Shown one piece after another: positions 12,704-24,800 of a DNA stretch of 64,000 nt (the stretch's first letter is position 1; the number at the start of each line of letters is the position of its first letter). The notes beneath the pieces are model-generated. The model was given only the letters and a program-made list of their open reading frames with translations. It had not been told where the DNA came from and did not search any database. The translations under genes were made by a program, and so were the position numbers. The stretch is from Dolomedes plantarius (taxonomy: Eukaryota; Arthropoda; Arachnida; Araneae; Dolomedidae). The DNA is taken from the NCBI GenBank assembly GCA_907164885.2, contig OU015499.1, positions 160,930,634 through 160,994,633 of the forward strand. Reading direction: 5' to 3'.

Positions 12704-13629
12704 CAGTGGCGTAGCGAGCATAACTGGCGCCCGGGGCACGATACCTTTGTGGCGCCCCCCCCCCCTTAAAAACATATAGTAATATAATATATAGACCCTA
12801 TATTGGAGCCCCCCGATAAACATATAATAACATAATATATAGACCTTATATTGGCACTCCCCCCCGAAAAGCATATAGTAACAAAATATATAGACCTTAT
12901 GTTGGTGCCCTCCCCTAAAAACATATAGTAATATAATATATAGACCTTATATTGGCGCCCCCCGCACAAAATAATATAGTAATATAATATATATACCTTA
13001 TATTGGCGCCCTCCCCGAAAAACATCTAGTAATATAATATATAGACCTTATATTGGGGCCCTCCCCTGAAAAACATATAGTAATATAATATATAGACCTT
13101 ATATTGGCGCCCCCCGCACAAAATAATATAGTAATATAATATATATACCTTATATTGGCGCCCTCCCCGAAAAACATCTAGTAATATAATATATAGACCT
13201 TATATTGGGGCCCTCCCCTGAAAAACATATAGTAATATAATATATAGACCTTATATTGGCGCCCCCCGCACAAAATAATATAGTAATATAATATATATAC
13301 CTTATATTGGCGCCCTCCCCGAAAAAGATATCGAAATATAATATATAGACCTTATATTGGCGCCCCCCCCCGCACAAAATAATATAGTAATATAATATAT
13401 ATACCTTATATTGGCACCCTCCCCGAAAAACATATAGTAATATAATATATAGACCTTATATTGGGGCCCTCCCCTGAAAAACATATAGTAATATAATATA
13501 TAGACCTTATATTGGCATCCACCTCGAAAACATATAGTAATATAATATATGGATCTTACATTGGCGCCCCTCTGCGAGTGGCGCCCGGGGCATGACAGAC
13601 CCCCTTGCCCCCCCTTTGCTACGCCACTG
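12704..13629. mobile_element. hAT-type MITE with internal minisatellite, copy 1
   Basis: Ends are CAGTGGCGTAGC and its complement GCTACGCCACTG. The flanks carry a perfect 8-bp target duplication, ATCGGTAT, at 12696-12703 and 13630-13637. Short CAGTGG termini with 8-bp duplications are diagnostic of hAT transposition. The subterminal sequence GGCGCCCGGGGCA occurs at both ends, inverted in function but direct in sequence. It has no coding; the core is a 51-bp tandem repeat. Confidence 0.92.
12770..13560. repeat. 51-bp minisatellite inside the hAT MITE (about 15 units)
   Basis: Each unit carries a GTAATATAATATATAGACC core, then TTATATTGG and a C-rich joint. Three units (joints CCCCCCGCAC, CCCTCCCCGA, CCCTCCCCTG) recur as a ~152-bp block from 12957, 13109 and 13261, i.e. 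a trimeric higher-order repeat. Confidence 0.9.
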
Positions 13630-13769
13630 ATCGGTATCCGTACATGCATGTCTACCTGTACTAGCTTGGAAGACAGTGTACACGTGCTGTTGTTACTAAC
13701 TGCGCCTGACCAAATATATCTTAATCTGGAAATTGCAGGCCAAAGGGATGCGAATGCTGGCTATTGGGT

Positions 13770-13870
13770 ACCAGGTGGTATTTCCACCACAATTTCCACC
13801 GAGCACCCAAGGAGCGACATCTAGCAGGCCCGTACCCTCCTACACCCTTACAAACCCCACTGAGGGACAT
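13770..13870 (-). mobile_element. SINE family 2, tail fragment
   Basis: ACCGAGCACCCAAGGAGCGA and CGTACCCTCC mirror the tail segment of the copies at 2255-2310 and 32472-32515. Confidence 0.5.
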
Positions 13871-13915
13871 TCGGTCGACGTGTCTATACCCGGCATAGGC
13901 ACGACAGCATTCAGT

Positions 13916-14343
13916 GTTTTTGTCTATTTATTCCGTTGTTATGCACGTGACGCAAAATTAGTTTAAAGTGTGACAAAAAGAAAAGAAACCAAGTGTTCGG
14001 CATTTAAATTCTAAATATAAACCTTTAAAAATGCACAAAAAATCAGAAAAGGGAGGTAAAAATTCGAAAAAGATCTCATTTTAAAGGAATGTTTTAGATC
14101 TTTCTCGTGATATAAATTTTATAACCCTCAAATTATTATTTTAAATGCAAACTTAAAAAAAGTTATTAAAACAGCTTAAAAATTTAATTTTAAAAAATCT
14201 AAGAAGAATTTTTCAAAAATCTTTCTTAGTGCACCCCTACACCATAAGAAGAATCGCCATGCAACATGTCAGCCCATTAGGTCCAGCGATTTGGTCTGTG
14301 CGTTGTCAGTGAGTCAGTTACGGAACTGTTTTATATATATAGA
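13916..14343 (-). mobile_element. Helitron A, 5' two-thirds
   Basis: Minus-strand start TCTATATATATAAAACAGTT at plus position 14343, followed by the GTCCAGCGATTTGG and TTAGTGCACCCCTAC landmarks. The 3' hairpin/CTAG end is missing; the match stops near 13916. Confidence 0.8.
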
Positions 14344-15452
14344 TAAGCAATCATTTTCGGCATAAATACCTTTAACTCAATTTTTTTTTCTATTTCTTTT
14401 AATATACATACATATTTTCTCTTGAATTGAAAATATATAGTTAACATATTACAGTACTAAAGTGAAATATTTCGCAGAATTTATTTTTTTTTTTGTATTC
14501 GGCAGTTAAAGGACAAAATAACCCATTTTTTTTTCTTACTTTGAAACAACTAAGTACCACAAGAAAATAAATTTTGTATCTCGGATTTGGATTCCCTTAA
14601 ATGGAAACATCAAAGTTTGAAGAAAAAAAAATTGTGCCTGATTCTCTTCATTAGAAACATCCAAATTTAAATTAAAAAAAATAAATGTTTTGTCCCGGAT
14701 TCCCTTAATTGGAAAAATCGAAGCCAGAAAAAAAAAAAATTATGTCCTGGATTCTCTTAAATTGGAACCTCTGAATCAACCTTGAAATTTGATTTTAAGG
14801 TTCGTATGAGTCGATCTTTAACCCATATATGTTAAAAAGGGAACATGTGTGATGGATTAAACATTTTAATTCTTTTGGCACAAATTCGCCCGTCGCCGAG
14901 CACAAAATTGACTTGATTTTGATGGATCACATCCTTATTTCAGATTTAATTTGGACAGATTTGCGCTCATCTGACAAAAATTAATGAGTGATTATTTTAA
15001 AAATTAAATAAACATTAAAATTCATTGCTTATCTATTCCTTTCGTAATATATATTTTTTTCCAATTGCAAGCAATAACATTCATAAGGGTAACATAATAA
15101 GGTAAACATTCATAAGCAAACAGGAACGTAGGGGTAGCTCAATGCCCTAGGATCCAGATATCGTCTGCAAAGATCAGTGTCTCACTAGTCTGGAGTTGGG
15201 AAATGTCCGTGACTTGTGGTCGATCACAAACAGTACAAAAAAAATGACGTCATCAAAGCGTCTAGAATTTTCTAGCTGCTCGGATGTTTAGCCAATCAGT
15301 CGTCACCCTTTAGCCCTCTAATGGTACAGTGGTTTGAGACTAAATAGATAGTACACGGGTCGGATACAACCTGATGTCTTTTTTTGATGACGTTTTTGGT
15401 GGAAATAAGTACTCAATAAGCATTTTTGCTGTATAATAACATTTATTGGTAA
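14344..15452. other. AT-rich DNA with a decayed tandem repeat; no gene
   Basis: At 14578-14775 a degenerate ~54-bp unit recurs four times (GGATTCCCTTAA, GATTCTCTTCA, GGATTCCCTTAA, GGATTCTCTTAA, each followed by an A-rich run). The rest shows no matches within the window. Confidence 0.5.
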
Positions 15453-16134
15453 TCTATATACATAAAACAGTTCCGTAACTGACTCATTCATTCACTGACT
15501 GACTGACATACAACGCACAGACCAGACCGCTGGACCTAAAGGGCTGAAATTTTGCATGGAGATTCTTCTAATAGTGTAGGGGTGCACTAAGAAAGATTTT
15601 TCAAAAATTCTTCTTAGATTTGTTTAAATTAAATTTTTAAGCTGTTTTTTAAACTTTTTTTAAGTTTGCATTTAAAATAATACATTGAGGGTTAAAAAAT
15701 TTATATCACGAGAAAGATCATAAAAATTCCTTCAAAATGAGATCTTTTTCGAATCTTTACCTTCCTTTTTTGATTTTTGGTGAATTTTTAAAGATTCATT
15801 TTTAGAATTTAATTTATTAAATGTTGATCACGTGATTTCTTTTTCTGATAATTTAAATAAATTTATCGTCACGTGCGTAACAACTAAATAGACAAAAAAA
15901 TATTTTTTTTCTTTCTAATGCAGCAGACGATTGGATATTATCCAAAAAAAAATAAATATCCCTTACGATTTTTTTATAAATATATATATATATATTTATT
16001 TTACATCAATTGTATACATGGATCGTCGCATTTATTATAAATATATATATTTATTTTTTTGACATTAATTGCATACATTTACCGTTGTATTTAATTTGAA
16101 TGTACTCCGTAGCGAAGCACGGGTTTTCAGCTAG
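15453..16134 (+). mobile_element. Helitron A, full length (682 bp)
   Basis: Starts A|TCTATATACATAAAACAG and ends with hairpin CCGTAGCGAAGCACGG, then GTTTTCAG and CTAG|T. No inverted repeats, no target duplication, no coding: a non-autonomous Helitron. The 5' end contains repeated GACT (CACTGACTGACTGAC); inner landmarks (GGACCTAAAGGGCTG, GAATCTTTACC) are shared with all family A copies here. Confidence 0.9.
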
Positions 16135-16878
<744 letters not shown>

Positions 16879-16971
16879 TATATATATATAAAACAGTTCC
16901 GTAATTGACGGACTGACAGATTACGCATATACTCATTTCAAATCGGATGATTCTTTTTGAAACACCCTGTA
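16879..16971 (+). mobile_element. Third Helitron A start, then a mariner-type end
   Basis: TATATATATAAAACAGTTCC and GACGGACTGACAGATTACGC repeat the Helitron A 5' end directly after the second CTAG; the match stops by 16930. It then meets TTTTTGAAACACCCTGTATA, which looks like an inverted CAGGGTGTTTC mariner-type terminus. Confidence 0.6.
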
Positions 16972-17263
16972 TAATGCGTATTCAAAAAAGGTTTCGCGGA
17001 CCTCATTTTGTGCAGATCTGTCATAAAGAGAAAGGCCATTATTCCTAAAGGCCTATTGAATCCTATTTCGATAAAATCGGAGTGACTAATTTCTTCTGTC
17101 CGCTAAGGCTTCCCTAAGTCTCGTTGGACAGAAAGCTAAAGACGCAAAAATCATGATTTCATTTAAATTGTTATTTAGGACTCCGCAACAACAACAACAA
17201 ATTCGCCAAGAAAACGTTTTCTAGATAGATGAAAGTACATTATTATTTTTAAATCTCTAAAAC

Positions 17264-17489
17264 AGAGGTCTCCAAACTTTTTAGCCTAAGAACCACACTG
17301 ACTGAAGTCCCAAAGGCCAAGACCTAGCTAACCAGCTCATCGTACCTATTAACACTGGTTTTGCTTTGTAGAATAAATGAACTCATGAATGAATGAAACA
17401 AAACTGAAGACTTTTTCACGGCGTAGAATTTTTATTTAGAATGAATAATAACACAATGAACTCTAATAACACAAAATGAATAATAACAC

Positions 17490-17535
<46 letters not shown>

Positions 17536-17570
17536 ATAATAACACATTTTAACGATGAACGGGCACTCTT
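17264..17570 (+). mobile_element. Possible hAT-like terminus with (AAT)n
   Basis: CAGAGGTCTCCAAACTTTTT at 17264 resembles hAT termini of the CAGNGGT type. No partner end or 8-bp duplication was found. A (TAA)n run fills 17491-17533. Confidence 0.35.
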
Positions 17571-17724
17571 GCTGTTCATCGTTCCAAAAATCGCTTGAAG
17601 GTCAAAAACTTCGTTTTTTTATCAAACGCAGAGCGACTACCGCGCCCCCATACAGGAGATTTAAGTTACTAATGCATAACGAACGCGTTGTATGAACTCT
17701 CGTTATACGGGAGTCTTACTTACA

Positions 17725-18550
<826 letters not shown>

Positions 18551-18594
18551 TATTTAGTAGCAGAGACACTTGTGTAGATATTCACCTATAACAC

Positions 18595-19266
18595 AGGCCA
18601 ACGGAAAATGACTTTTTGAAAACTTTTTTAACGTTACTAGCTGATTCTTATGTAAATTCTGGTGCTGAATCCTTATTGGTATTCCAGCATATCATATTGG
18701 TATTACAGCAGCCTTGATACCGTCTTTCCATCAATTTAATATCTTAATGAAACCGGTCATCTTGCTCCTCACTGACATCACCCAAATTATCTAGGAAAAA
18801 ATGAAGGTGACTGTTCAAAAACGGATCCTTGAGGCCTCCCTCTCTTTTAAAGTCCTTTTTGATTCAAAGTTGGGATCGAACATCATTTTTCGGATGTCAG
18901 GCCCAACAAACACGCCTTCTTCCAATTTTGTTTCTGATAGATGAGGAAACTTCTCGCAGAGATACTTGGAACATTCTCCATCTTTGGGTAAGGCTTTCAG
19001 AAACTGTTTCATTAGGCCTAATTTTATGTGTAGAGGTGGCAGCAGAATGTTTTCCGGGTCCACGAGATTCATGTGCAGAATGTTCTTCTCTCCAGGCTTT
19101 AAAGATTTTCTTGCAGGCCAGATTTTTCTGGACCAATGTTGATCCCTTGCCCTACCGTCCCAAACACATTAGAAACATGGGAATTTTGGTAAATCCACAT
19201 TGCTGGCGGTTAAATTATGACGTTGAATTCGCTAAAAATGCCATTTCTTTAAATGCTGAGTGTTGA
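18595..19266 (-). pseudogene. Decayed copy of a multicopy arthropod protein of unknown function
   Basis: The minus-strand frame at 18815-19072 contains LVDPENILLPPLHIKLGL, then a K-P-L-like helix, FPHLSETKLEEGVFVGP and DIRKMM. Upstream in the same sense are WDGRARDQHW and WPARKSLKPGEKN, and downstream LGDVSEEQDDRFH then MERRYQG, in shifted frames and with stops. From memory, this motif order belongs to a family found in many copies in arthropod genomes, which I suspect to be transposon-linked. Function unknown; this copy is clearly dead. Confidence 0.6.
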
Positions 19267-19414
19267 AATGTGAAAAAATGATTGGTGATACGGCTTTTTT
19301 ACTGTCATATTCGGTTTTAGAGCACTAAAAAACTACAAGAATAAGGCAAATTTATTCAAAAAGTTTTTCATCGTTGGCCTGTGTAATTCACCGCAATTTT
19401 CTGGGCATTTCATT

Positions 19415-19548
19415 ATGGGGGCACCCTATAGGCGGACCAGCATTACCCCCTATGAAGGGACGACACAAACGGAGGTATTTTAGTGGCGTCCTCAGCATCG
19501 AAAGCCAGTGCGCTGTACCACAGAGCCACCACAAGCCCGTACCTACAA
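19415..19548 (-). mobile_element. SINE family 1, copy 2 (B box lost)
   Basis: Reverse-complemented: GTGGTACAGCGCACTGGCTT, then TTTGTGTCGTCCCTTCATAG and GGTGCCCCCATAATG, matching 1455-1600. The B-box segment between GCTGAGG and CGCCACT is deleted. Confidence 0.65.
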
Positions 19549-19549
19549 T

Positions 19550-20805
19550 ATAGACTACCTCAAATTATGAAAAAAAATTCCATGGATATACGTCTCCAAC
19601 GTACCCAGTAGGCTTGAACATAGCAGATAAGTACGACGGAGAAAAAAGAATTTAGAACGCGAAAGTTGTCCAAATTTTCACTGCTGACTGATAAAATGAA
19701 GTCCTCCAGCACCCAGCAGGTAGAACTATCGTCCATCGCGATTTGCGGCACGAAATTTGGAGTGAGAGGACAAAATGTCAAAGTGAGAGGACAAAGAGGA
19801 CAAAATGTCCGCGGAGGAGGACTCACAACTGCAAATATAACACAATTCCAAGGTTAAGCTGCAAGGTTAAGCTGGAGGTGTATACTTCCCTCGAACTTTC
19901 TTTGTATGAAAGCGATTAAGTCTTTTCAAGCCCTGACTACGTTCGTTGCGATCTCGGAGCAAATGTCAGCCAAAATCTATTATCCCGGGAGAGAGAGTCT
20001 TTGATCGAAATCTGCACTCGGGCAAAGATGGACACAGCGCCAATTACCCTTTTCTGGAGCAACGGTCGTTCGTGGTCAACACTTGCAATTACATTGCGCG
20101 ATAAAGAGATCATGAATGCGTTGCCGCAATCAGACACTGGCCTATCCGTCTCGCGTGATTTATCTCGGCACGCGAGGGAAATTTCTGTTTTTATTATTCG
20201 GTGTGTGATGTATATTCATTCTTTGATATTCAAATTCCAAACATTCATATCGCTGAAAAGCGAATGTTGTACTGCTCCATTCCGTTATCGCAAATCTGCC
20301 ATCTACGCTGCGTTTTCGTAACTTCAATCCCAGAGGTTTTTCCCTGCAGCTTTGGAATTGCTGTGTGCACGAAGTTGGTGTGCTCGCAGCACTTGGCTCT
20401 CTTGTTGGCGAAATAGTTTAATACCGATCCATCATATTTCCTTATTCGCAGCCTGCACGAGCATTTAGTATTGTGTGCGAGCGTGATGTTATCTGCCACG
20501 AAGCAAGCCTGTTGTGGTAGACGGGAGTAATCGCATTGCAAACTTATGGGGAAAAAATGATGATGACGGCTTCATGTTTGTTTCTTGGATGAGAAAATCA
20601 TTATCTCAGAGTCAACTCTGAAATACGCCAGTCCGGTACAATTCCGCAGGTTGGGAAACCTTTGTAGACAAGTGACCTCCCTGCCCTGTTACGCAAACCA
20701 GTGGACAACTATATTTTCCAATGAACGAGAGTTGGAAGCAACTGAGAATCGTGCTGATGAAAAAGACGAGTAGTGTTGAAGCAAATAAAACATGTACAAG
20801 CTATG
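19550..20805. other. Less AT-rich single-copy DNA, no gene recognised
   Basis: Several short overlapping frames on both strands (20001-20321 plus, 20245-20541 minus) but none with a domain I recognise. A short tandem motif, GTGAGAGGACAAA, repeats at about 19760-19805. Confidence 0.35.
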
Positions 20806-20956
20806 CAGGTAGCTCTCCTACAGCACGGTATCCTATAACACGGTTTAGCTCTAACACGATAGGACTAACACGATAGGAAAATTGCGGGACCAATCGTATA
20901 ACACGGTCTCGCTCTAACACCTGAAAAAAAATTGCGAAAACCTTTGTACAACACTG
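20806..20956 (+). mobile_element. P3 Tigger-like element, 5' end fragment
   Basis: CAGGTAGCTCTCCTACAGCA, then repeated TCTAACACGATAGGA and CGTATAACACGGTCTCGCTC. These are the same subterminal words that form the 65-bp array at 45.8 kb. The fragment abuts a complete P3 copy. Confidence 0.75.
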
Positions 20957-20958
20957 TA

Positions 20959-21749
20959 CAGGTAACCCTCCTATAACACGGTAGATAGGTTCCTATAAAT
21001 TGCCGTGTTGTGTGAAACCGTGTTATATGACACCCAGAGACAGTTCAAAAAAAGGGGGTTACGTTCTGAAAACTTATTAAAAACAAACATTTTTTTTTTT
21101 TAAATTCCATATAAGCAACTTAATTTTTATTAAAAATATAAATGTATGCATAAAAAAAAACGAATAGAAACAAAAAAAATATTATTTTCATTTAATGCGA
21201 CCTTAATTTAATCAATTTCTTCCTCGTCACTGCTCGGTACAATCAAACGAGAACGTTTTTTCGATTGAACGATATCACCTTCACTTTCAGAACATTATTC
21301 GTCATTTATATTTTTTTGCACCTTCTATCCTCTTTGAAAAATCTGTAATTTTGGTTTATTTATTGGTTCTTACAATATCACTGTAGATTTCACTGTATGG
21401 AGATAAACAATTTTGCAGCTCCCTTTTGAATTTTCGGCTTCTTTCGACGGAAGGGTCTCCATTCGGGAAAAATGATTCAAGATTTTCGGCTAAGCTTAGG
21501 CCTTCTTGTAATTTTATAGAGTTATAAATGAATGAATTATAATTTGTTTATACATTTTCATGTAGAGCCACTACAGTTCATTATTCTTTCCCGTTATGAT
21601 TTTAAGGTAATTTAGTTTTAAATGTGTTAAACAAAAATCATGTTATTAAGTGCTGTAGAAGTACATTGTTGTACAAAAATGTTTTCGCAATTTTTTTGTA
21701 ATGTTAGAGTGAAACCGTGTTGTAAGATGCCGTGCTGTAGGAGGGTTAC

Positions 21750-21752
<3 letters not shown>
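20959..21752 (-). mobile_element. P3 Tigger-like element, both ends present (794 bp)
   Basis: Left end CAGGTAACCCTCCTATAACA, right end CTGTAGGAGGGTTACCTG, TA on both sides. It carries the C-terminal tail of a transposase on the minus strand (21208-21545) and lacks everything upstream, so it is an internal-deletion derivative. Confidence 0.88.
21208..21545 (-). pseudogene. Tigger-like transposase C-terminal tail
   Basis: Minus-strand frame reads LYKLQEGLSLAENLESFF, then KFKRELQNCLSPY-EIY, K-TKITDF, and ends DIVQSKKRSRLIVPSSDEEE-ID stop. The basic patch followed by an acidic end is typical of pogo/Tigger transposase tails. The DNA-binding and DDE parts are absent. Two sister tails lie at 22462-22734 and 47075-47377. 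Confidence 0.7.

Positions 21753-21841
<89 letters not shown>
21753..21841. repeat. (TA)n microsatellite
   Basis: About 44 TA units between two P3 copies. Confidence 0.95.
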
Positions 21842-21842
<1 letters not shown>

Positions 21843-21843
<1 letters not shown>

Positions 21844-22058
21844 TTCTTCCTTCCCGTCATTATTTTAAGGTAATTTAGTTTCAAAATGTGTTAAACAAAA
21901 ATTATGTTATCTAGTGCTGTAGAAGTACAGTGTTGTACAAAGGTTTTCGCAATTTTTTTATCGTGTTAGAGCGATACCGTGTTACAGGTTGCAGTGTTAT
22001 ACGAGGGTTTCCGCAATTTATCTTATCGTGTTAGAGCGAAACCGTGTTGTTGGAGAGC
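21843..22058 (-). mobile_element. P3 end fragment with one 65-bp unit
   Basis: Carries the GTGCTGTAGAAGTACA junction, one copy of the 65-bp subterminal unit (around 21975-22040) and a P3 end (GTTGGAGAGCTACGTG). Bases 21845-21930 are repeated inverted at 22062-22145, a tail-to-tail arrangement. Confidence 0.75.
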
Positions 22059-22061
22059 TAC

Positions 22062-22981
22062 GTGTACTTCTGCAGCACTAGATAACATGATTTTTATTTA
22101 ACACATTTTAAAAATAAAATACCTTAAAATAATGACGGGAAGGAATAATGAACTCTAGTAACTTTACATGAAAATGTATAAACGAATTGCAATTTATTCA
22201 TTTATAACTCTATTCCGATGTCATAGCGGAAAAGGACGTGCACAGTTTAAACGTGTGACGTAACAGCCCCACGTCAACGAACGCTGCGTCGTTCGAATTC
22301 GTGCTGATGACGTCAGCAGATGCACTTTTGATTTTGTTTAGATAAATGTACATTTTGATCTCTTTATGAGGAGATTTGATTTGATCCGGTCATACAGGTG
22401 TAATGTAAATAATTTGTAAAAATGTATATTAAACTGGTAGTTAGAATATACCGCGTAGCAGGACTTAGATCTTTCGATTCATCTACCCTTCGGTGAAAGA
22501 AGCTGAAAATTCAAAAGGGAGCTGCGAAATTGTCTATCTCCATACCGTGAAATCTACAATGACCTTGTAAGAACCGGCAGACATACCAAAATTACAGATT
22601 TTTTTTTAAAGAGGATAGAAAGTGCAAAATATCTAAACGAAGAAAAAGGTTTTGAAAGTGAAGTTGATATCGTTCAACCGAAAAAATGTTTTCGTTTGAC
22701 TGCACTGAGCAGCGATGAGGAAGAAATTTATTAAATGAAGGTCCGCATTAAATGAAAATAATATTTTTGGTTTCTTTTCGTTTTGTGTTATACATACATT
22801 TATATTTTTAATAAAAATTAAGTTGCTTATATGGGATTTTTTAAAAAAAATTTTGTTTTTAGTAAGTTTTCGGAACGTAACCCCCCTTTTTGTACTGGCT
22901 CTGGGTGTCGTATAACACGGTTTCACACAACACGGCATTTTCTAGGAACCTATCTACGGTGTTATTGGAGGGTTACCCGTA
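22062..22981 (+). mobile_element. P3 element, right end intact
   Basis: Right end TATTGGAGGGTTACCCG; interior collinear with 20959-21752 inverted. Bases ~22218-22460 (CATAGCGGAAAAGGACGTGC ... GGACTTAGATC) have no counterpart in the sister copies and replace the segment upstream of the transposase tail. Confidence 0.75.
22462..22734 (+). pseudogene. Tigger-like transposase C-terminal tail
   Basis: Frame reads KFKRELRNCLSPYREIYNDL, VRTGRHTKITDFF, NEEKGFESEVDIVQPKK and LTALSSDEEEIY before TAA. Same tail as at 21208-21545, including the acidic end. Confidence 0.7.
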
Positions 22982-22985
22982 TATA

Positions 22986-23734
22986 CAGAGGCTGTTCGCA
23001 CATTTTTTAGACGATTTTGGTAAGCGGTAATAAAAAATCGTTTGCTGCAAAAGAAATAATTGCAATTGTACTATGTTTTTAAATGTCAAAATTATCGTCT
23101 GCGGCTTGAAAGTTTTGTTTTTATTCAAAATGGCGTTTTTAACAAAGCAGTGGTTCGAAGGCTACATTTATGCTCTTTCCGAAGAGAAATATGCATACTC
23201 CGTTATCCAAAAACGATGTGAGAGTCATGGTTTTGTGATATCTAAAGCGTCGATAGGTAATATCGTCAACAAGAAAGGAAAAAATCGTCAAATTGGAGCC
23301 TCAAGTGGGACAAAAATTCCAAACAAGTATCCAAGGAAAAAACGGACATCTTCGACTATTGCAAAGGTACGTTGTTTAATGTTAAAAGAAAATCCCCCTA
23401 GTCAAAGGACAGTTGCAAAATCATTAAAATGCTCGGTGTCCACTGTAAACAAAATGATAAACGTTGATTTAAATCTTAAGAAAGCGAAAAAACGCAATGT
23501 ACATCGTCTTCTGCCAAATCATATCGCTGAACGCAGGACACGCTGCAGAATTCTATATGAGAGACACTTATCCAAAGAAAAATGGAAAACAATTGTCACA
23601 ATAGATGAATCATGGGTGTATTTAAATGATTGCAACAAAAAAGAGCCATTTATTATCACAAAAGGGGAGAAAAAAATTTAAGTACATGGTTCAAAGAATC
23701 GAAAGAAAGTTTTTCTAAGGGATTCATGATTGTT
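22986..23734 (+). mobile_element. DD41D mariner-like element, 5' fragment
   Basis: Starts TA|CAGAGGCTGTTCGCACATTT and is over 95% identical by eye to the element at 34140 until 23734, where homology stops inside the coding region (after GATTCATGATTG). The 3' TIR is missing. Confidence 0.88.
23130..23681 (+). pseudogene. DD41D transposase, N-terminal half
   Basis: Chosen start is the ATG at 23130 (MAFLTKQWFEGYIYALSE); an in-frame ATG at 23073 is also open. The frame shows a first helix-turn-helix-like region (YSVIQKRCESHGFVISKASI), a basic linker (YPRKKRTS), a second HTH-like region (SQRTVAKSLKCSVSTVNKMI), and the first catalytic Asp in TIDESWVYL. It ends at KGEKKI, short of the second and third catalytic residues. 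Usual length is about 340 residues; about 183 remain. Confidence 0.82.
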
Positions 23735-24087
23735 TGATGTAAAACTTGCATTGCCCTACGAAGAAAAACATACTTATCTTTTTAAAAAAATTTAACATTG
23801 CCTTAAGCTAAAATTTCAAAAACTAAGGTGCCATTTTCACAGGCAAAAATTTATAGTTTAAAGTAATTATTATTAAACTTTGTGCGAGTTTTTCACAAGT
23901 TTACCACAATACTGGCGACTATAGATACTTGCAGCTTCGCTCAGAAGACATATCTCCCATTCACCTAAAAAAAATAATATTTTAAAAAGAAAATCGAAAT
24001 ATGAAAAGCGTAGTCATGGCTTAAAATTTTATGTTGTGAATGTTTTACTACACAATGAACATTACATACGGTACGACTTATATCACA
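23735..24087. other. No gene recognised
   Basis: AT-rich DNA that truncates the DD41D fragment; no match elsewhere in the window. Confidence 0.35.
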
Positions 24088-24245
24088 TACCAGCTGAATA
24101 CCCGCACTTCGCTACGGAATACATTCAAATTAAATGCAACGGTCAATGTATGCAATTAATGCAAAACGAAAACAAAAAAAAATATATTTATGAAAAAATC
24201 GTAACGGATATTTTTATAGACAAAATAATGCAGAAGAAAAATAAG
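24088..24245 (-). mobile_element. Helitron A, 3' end fragment
   Basis: CAGCTGAATACCCGCACTTC, GCTACGGAATACATTC and AATGCAACGGTCAATGTATG match the 3' end of family A in reverse; the CTAG is mutated to CCAG. It stops inside the internal region. Confidence 0.8.
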
Positions 24246-24800
24246 AATGCTGGAAATTGAATTCTCCAGATATTCGACTCTATTACAGAAAATATCACTC
24301 AATTCTTATCGCTGAAAAATAATGCTAAAAACTGAATTCTTCAGGCATTCGACTCTATTACAGGAAATGTCACTCAATTTTTATCTCTGAGAAAAATTGC
24401 TCAAAATTGAATTCTCCAGATATTCGACTCTATTACAGGAAATATCAGTCAATTTTTATGGCTGAAAAAGAATACTGAAAACTGAATTCTCCAGATATTC
24501 GACTCTATTGCAGGAAATATCAGTCAATTTTTATGGCTGAAAAAGAATGCTGAAAACTGAATTCTCCAGATATTCAAATCTATTGCAGGAAATATCAGTC
24601 AATTTTTATGGCTGAAAAAGAATGCTGAAAACTGTATTCTCCAGATATTCGAATCTATTGCAGGAAATATCGCTCAATTTTTATGGATGAAAAAGAATGC
24701 TGAAAATTGAATTCTCCACATATTCGACTCTATTACAGGAAATATCACTCAATTTTTATCGCTGAAAAAGAATGCTGAAAACTGAATTCTTCAAATATTC
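24245..24800. repeat. 75-bp minisatellite, 7-8 units
   Basis: ATTCT of GAATTCTCCAGATATTCGAC occurs at 24261, 24336, 24411, 24486, 24561, 24636, 24711 and 24786, exactly 75 bp apart. Middle units are nearly identical, outer ones diverged. It starts exactly where the Helitron fragment ends. Confidence 0.95.

Noticed and set aside
12641..13649. Repetitive frames with KVYILYYYMFF-type repeats (also 30504-31309)
   Set aside because: By-product of the 51-bp array inside hAT MITEs; the frame changes between units.
15121..15200. tRNA-like head GGGTAGCTCAATGCCC
   Set aside because: No B box at a suitable distance and no repeat elsewhere in the window.
24245..24800. CRISPR-like regular repeats (also the 125-bp and 65-bp arrays)
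   Set aside because: Whole units are repeated with no unique spacers, and the context is eukaryotic.
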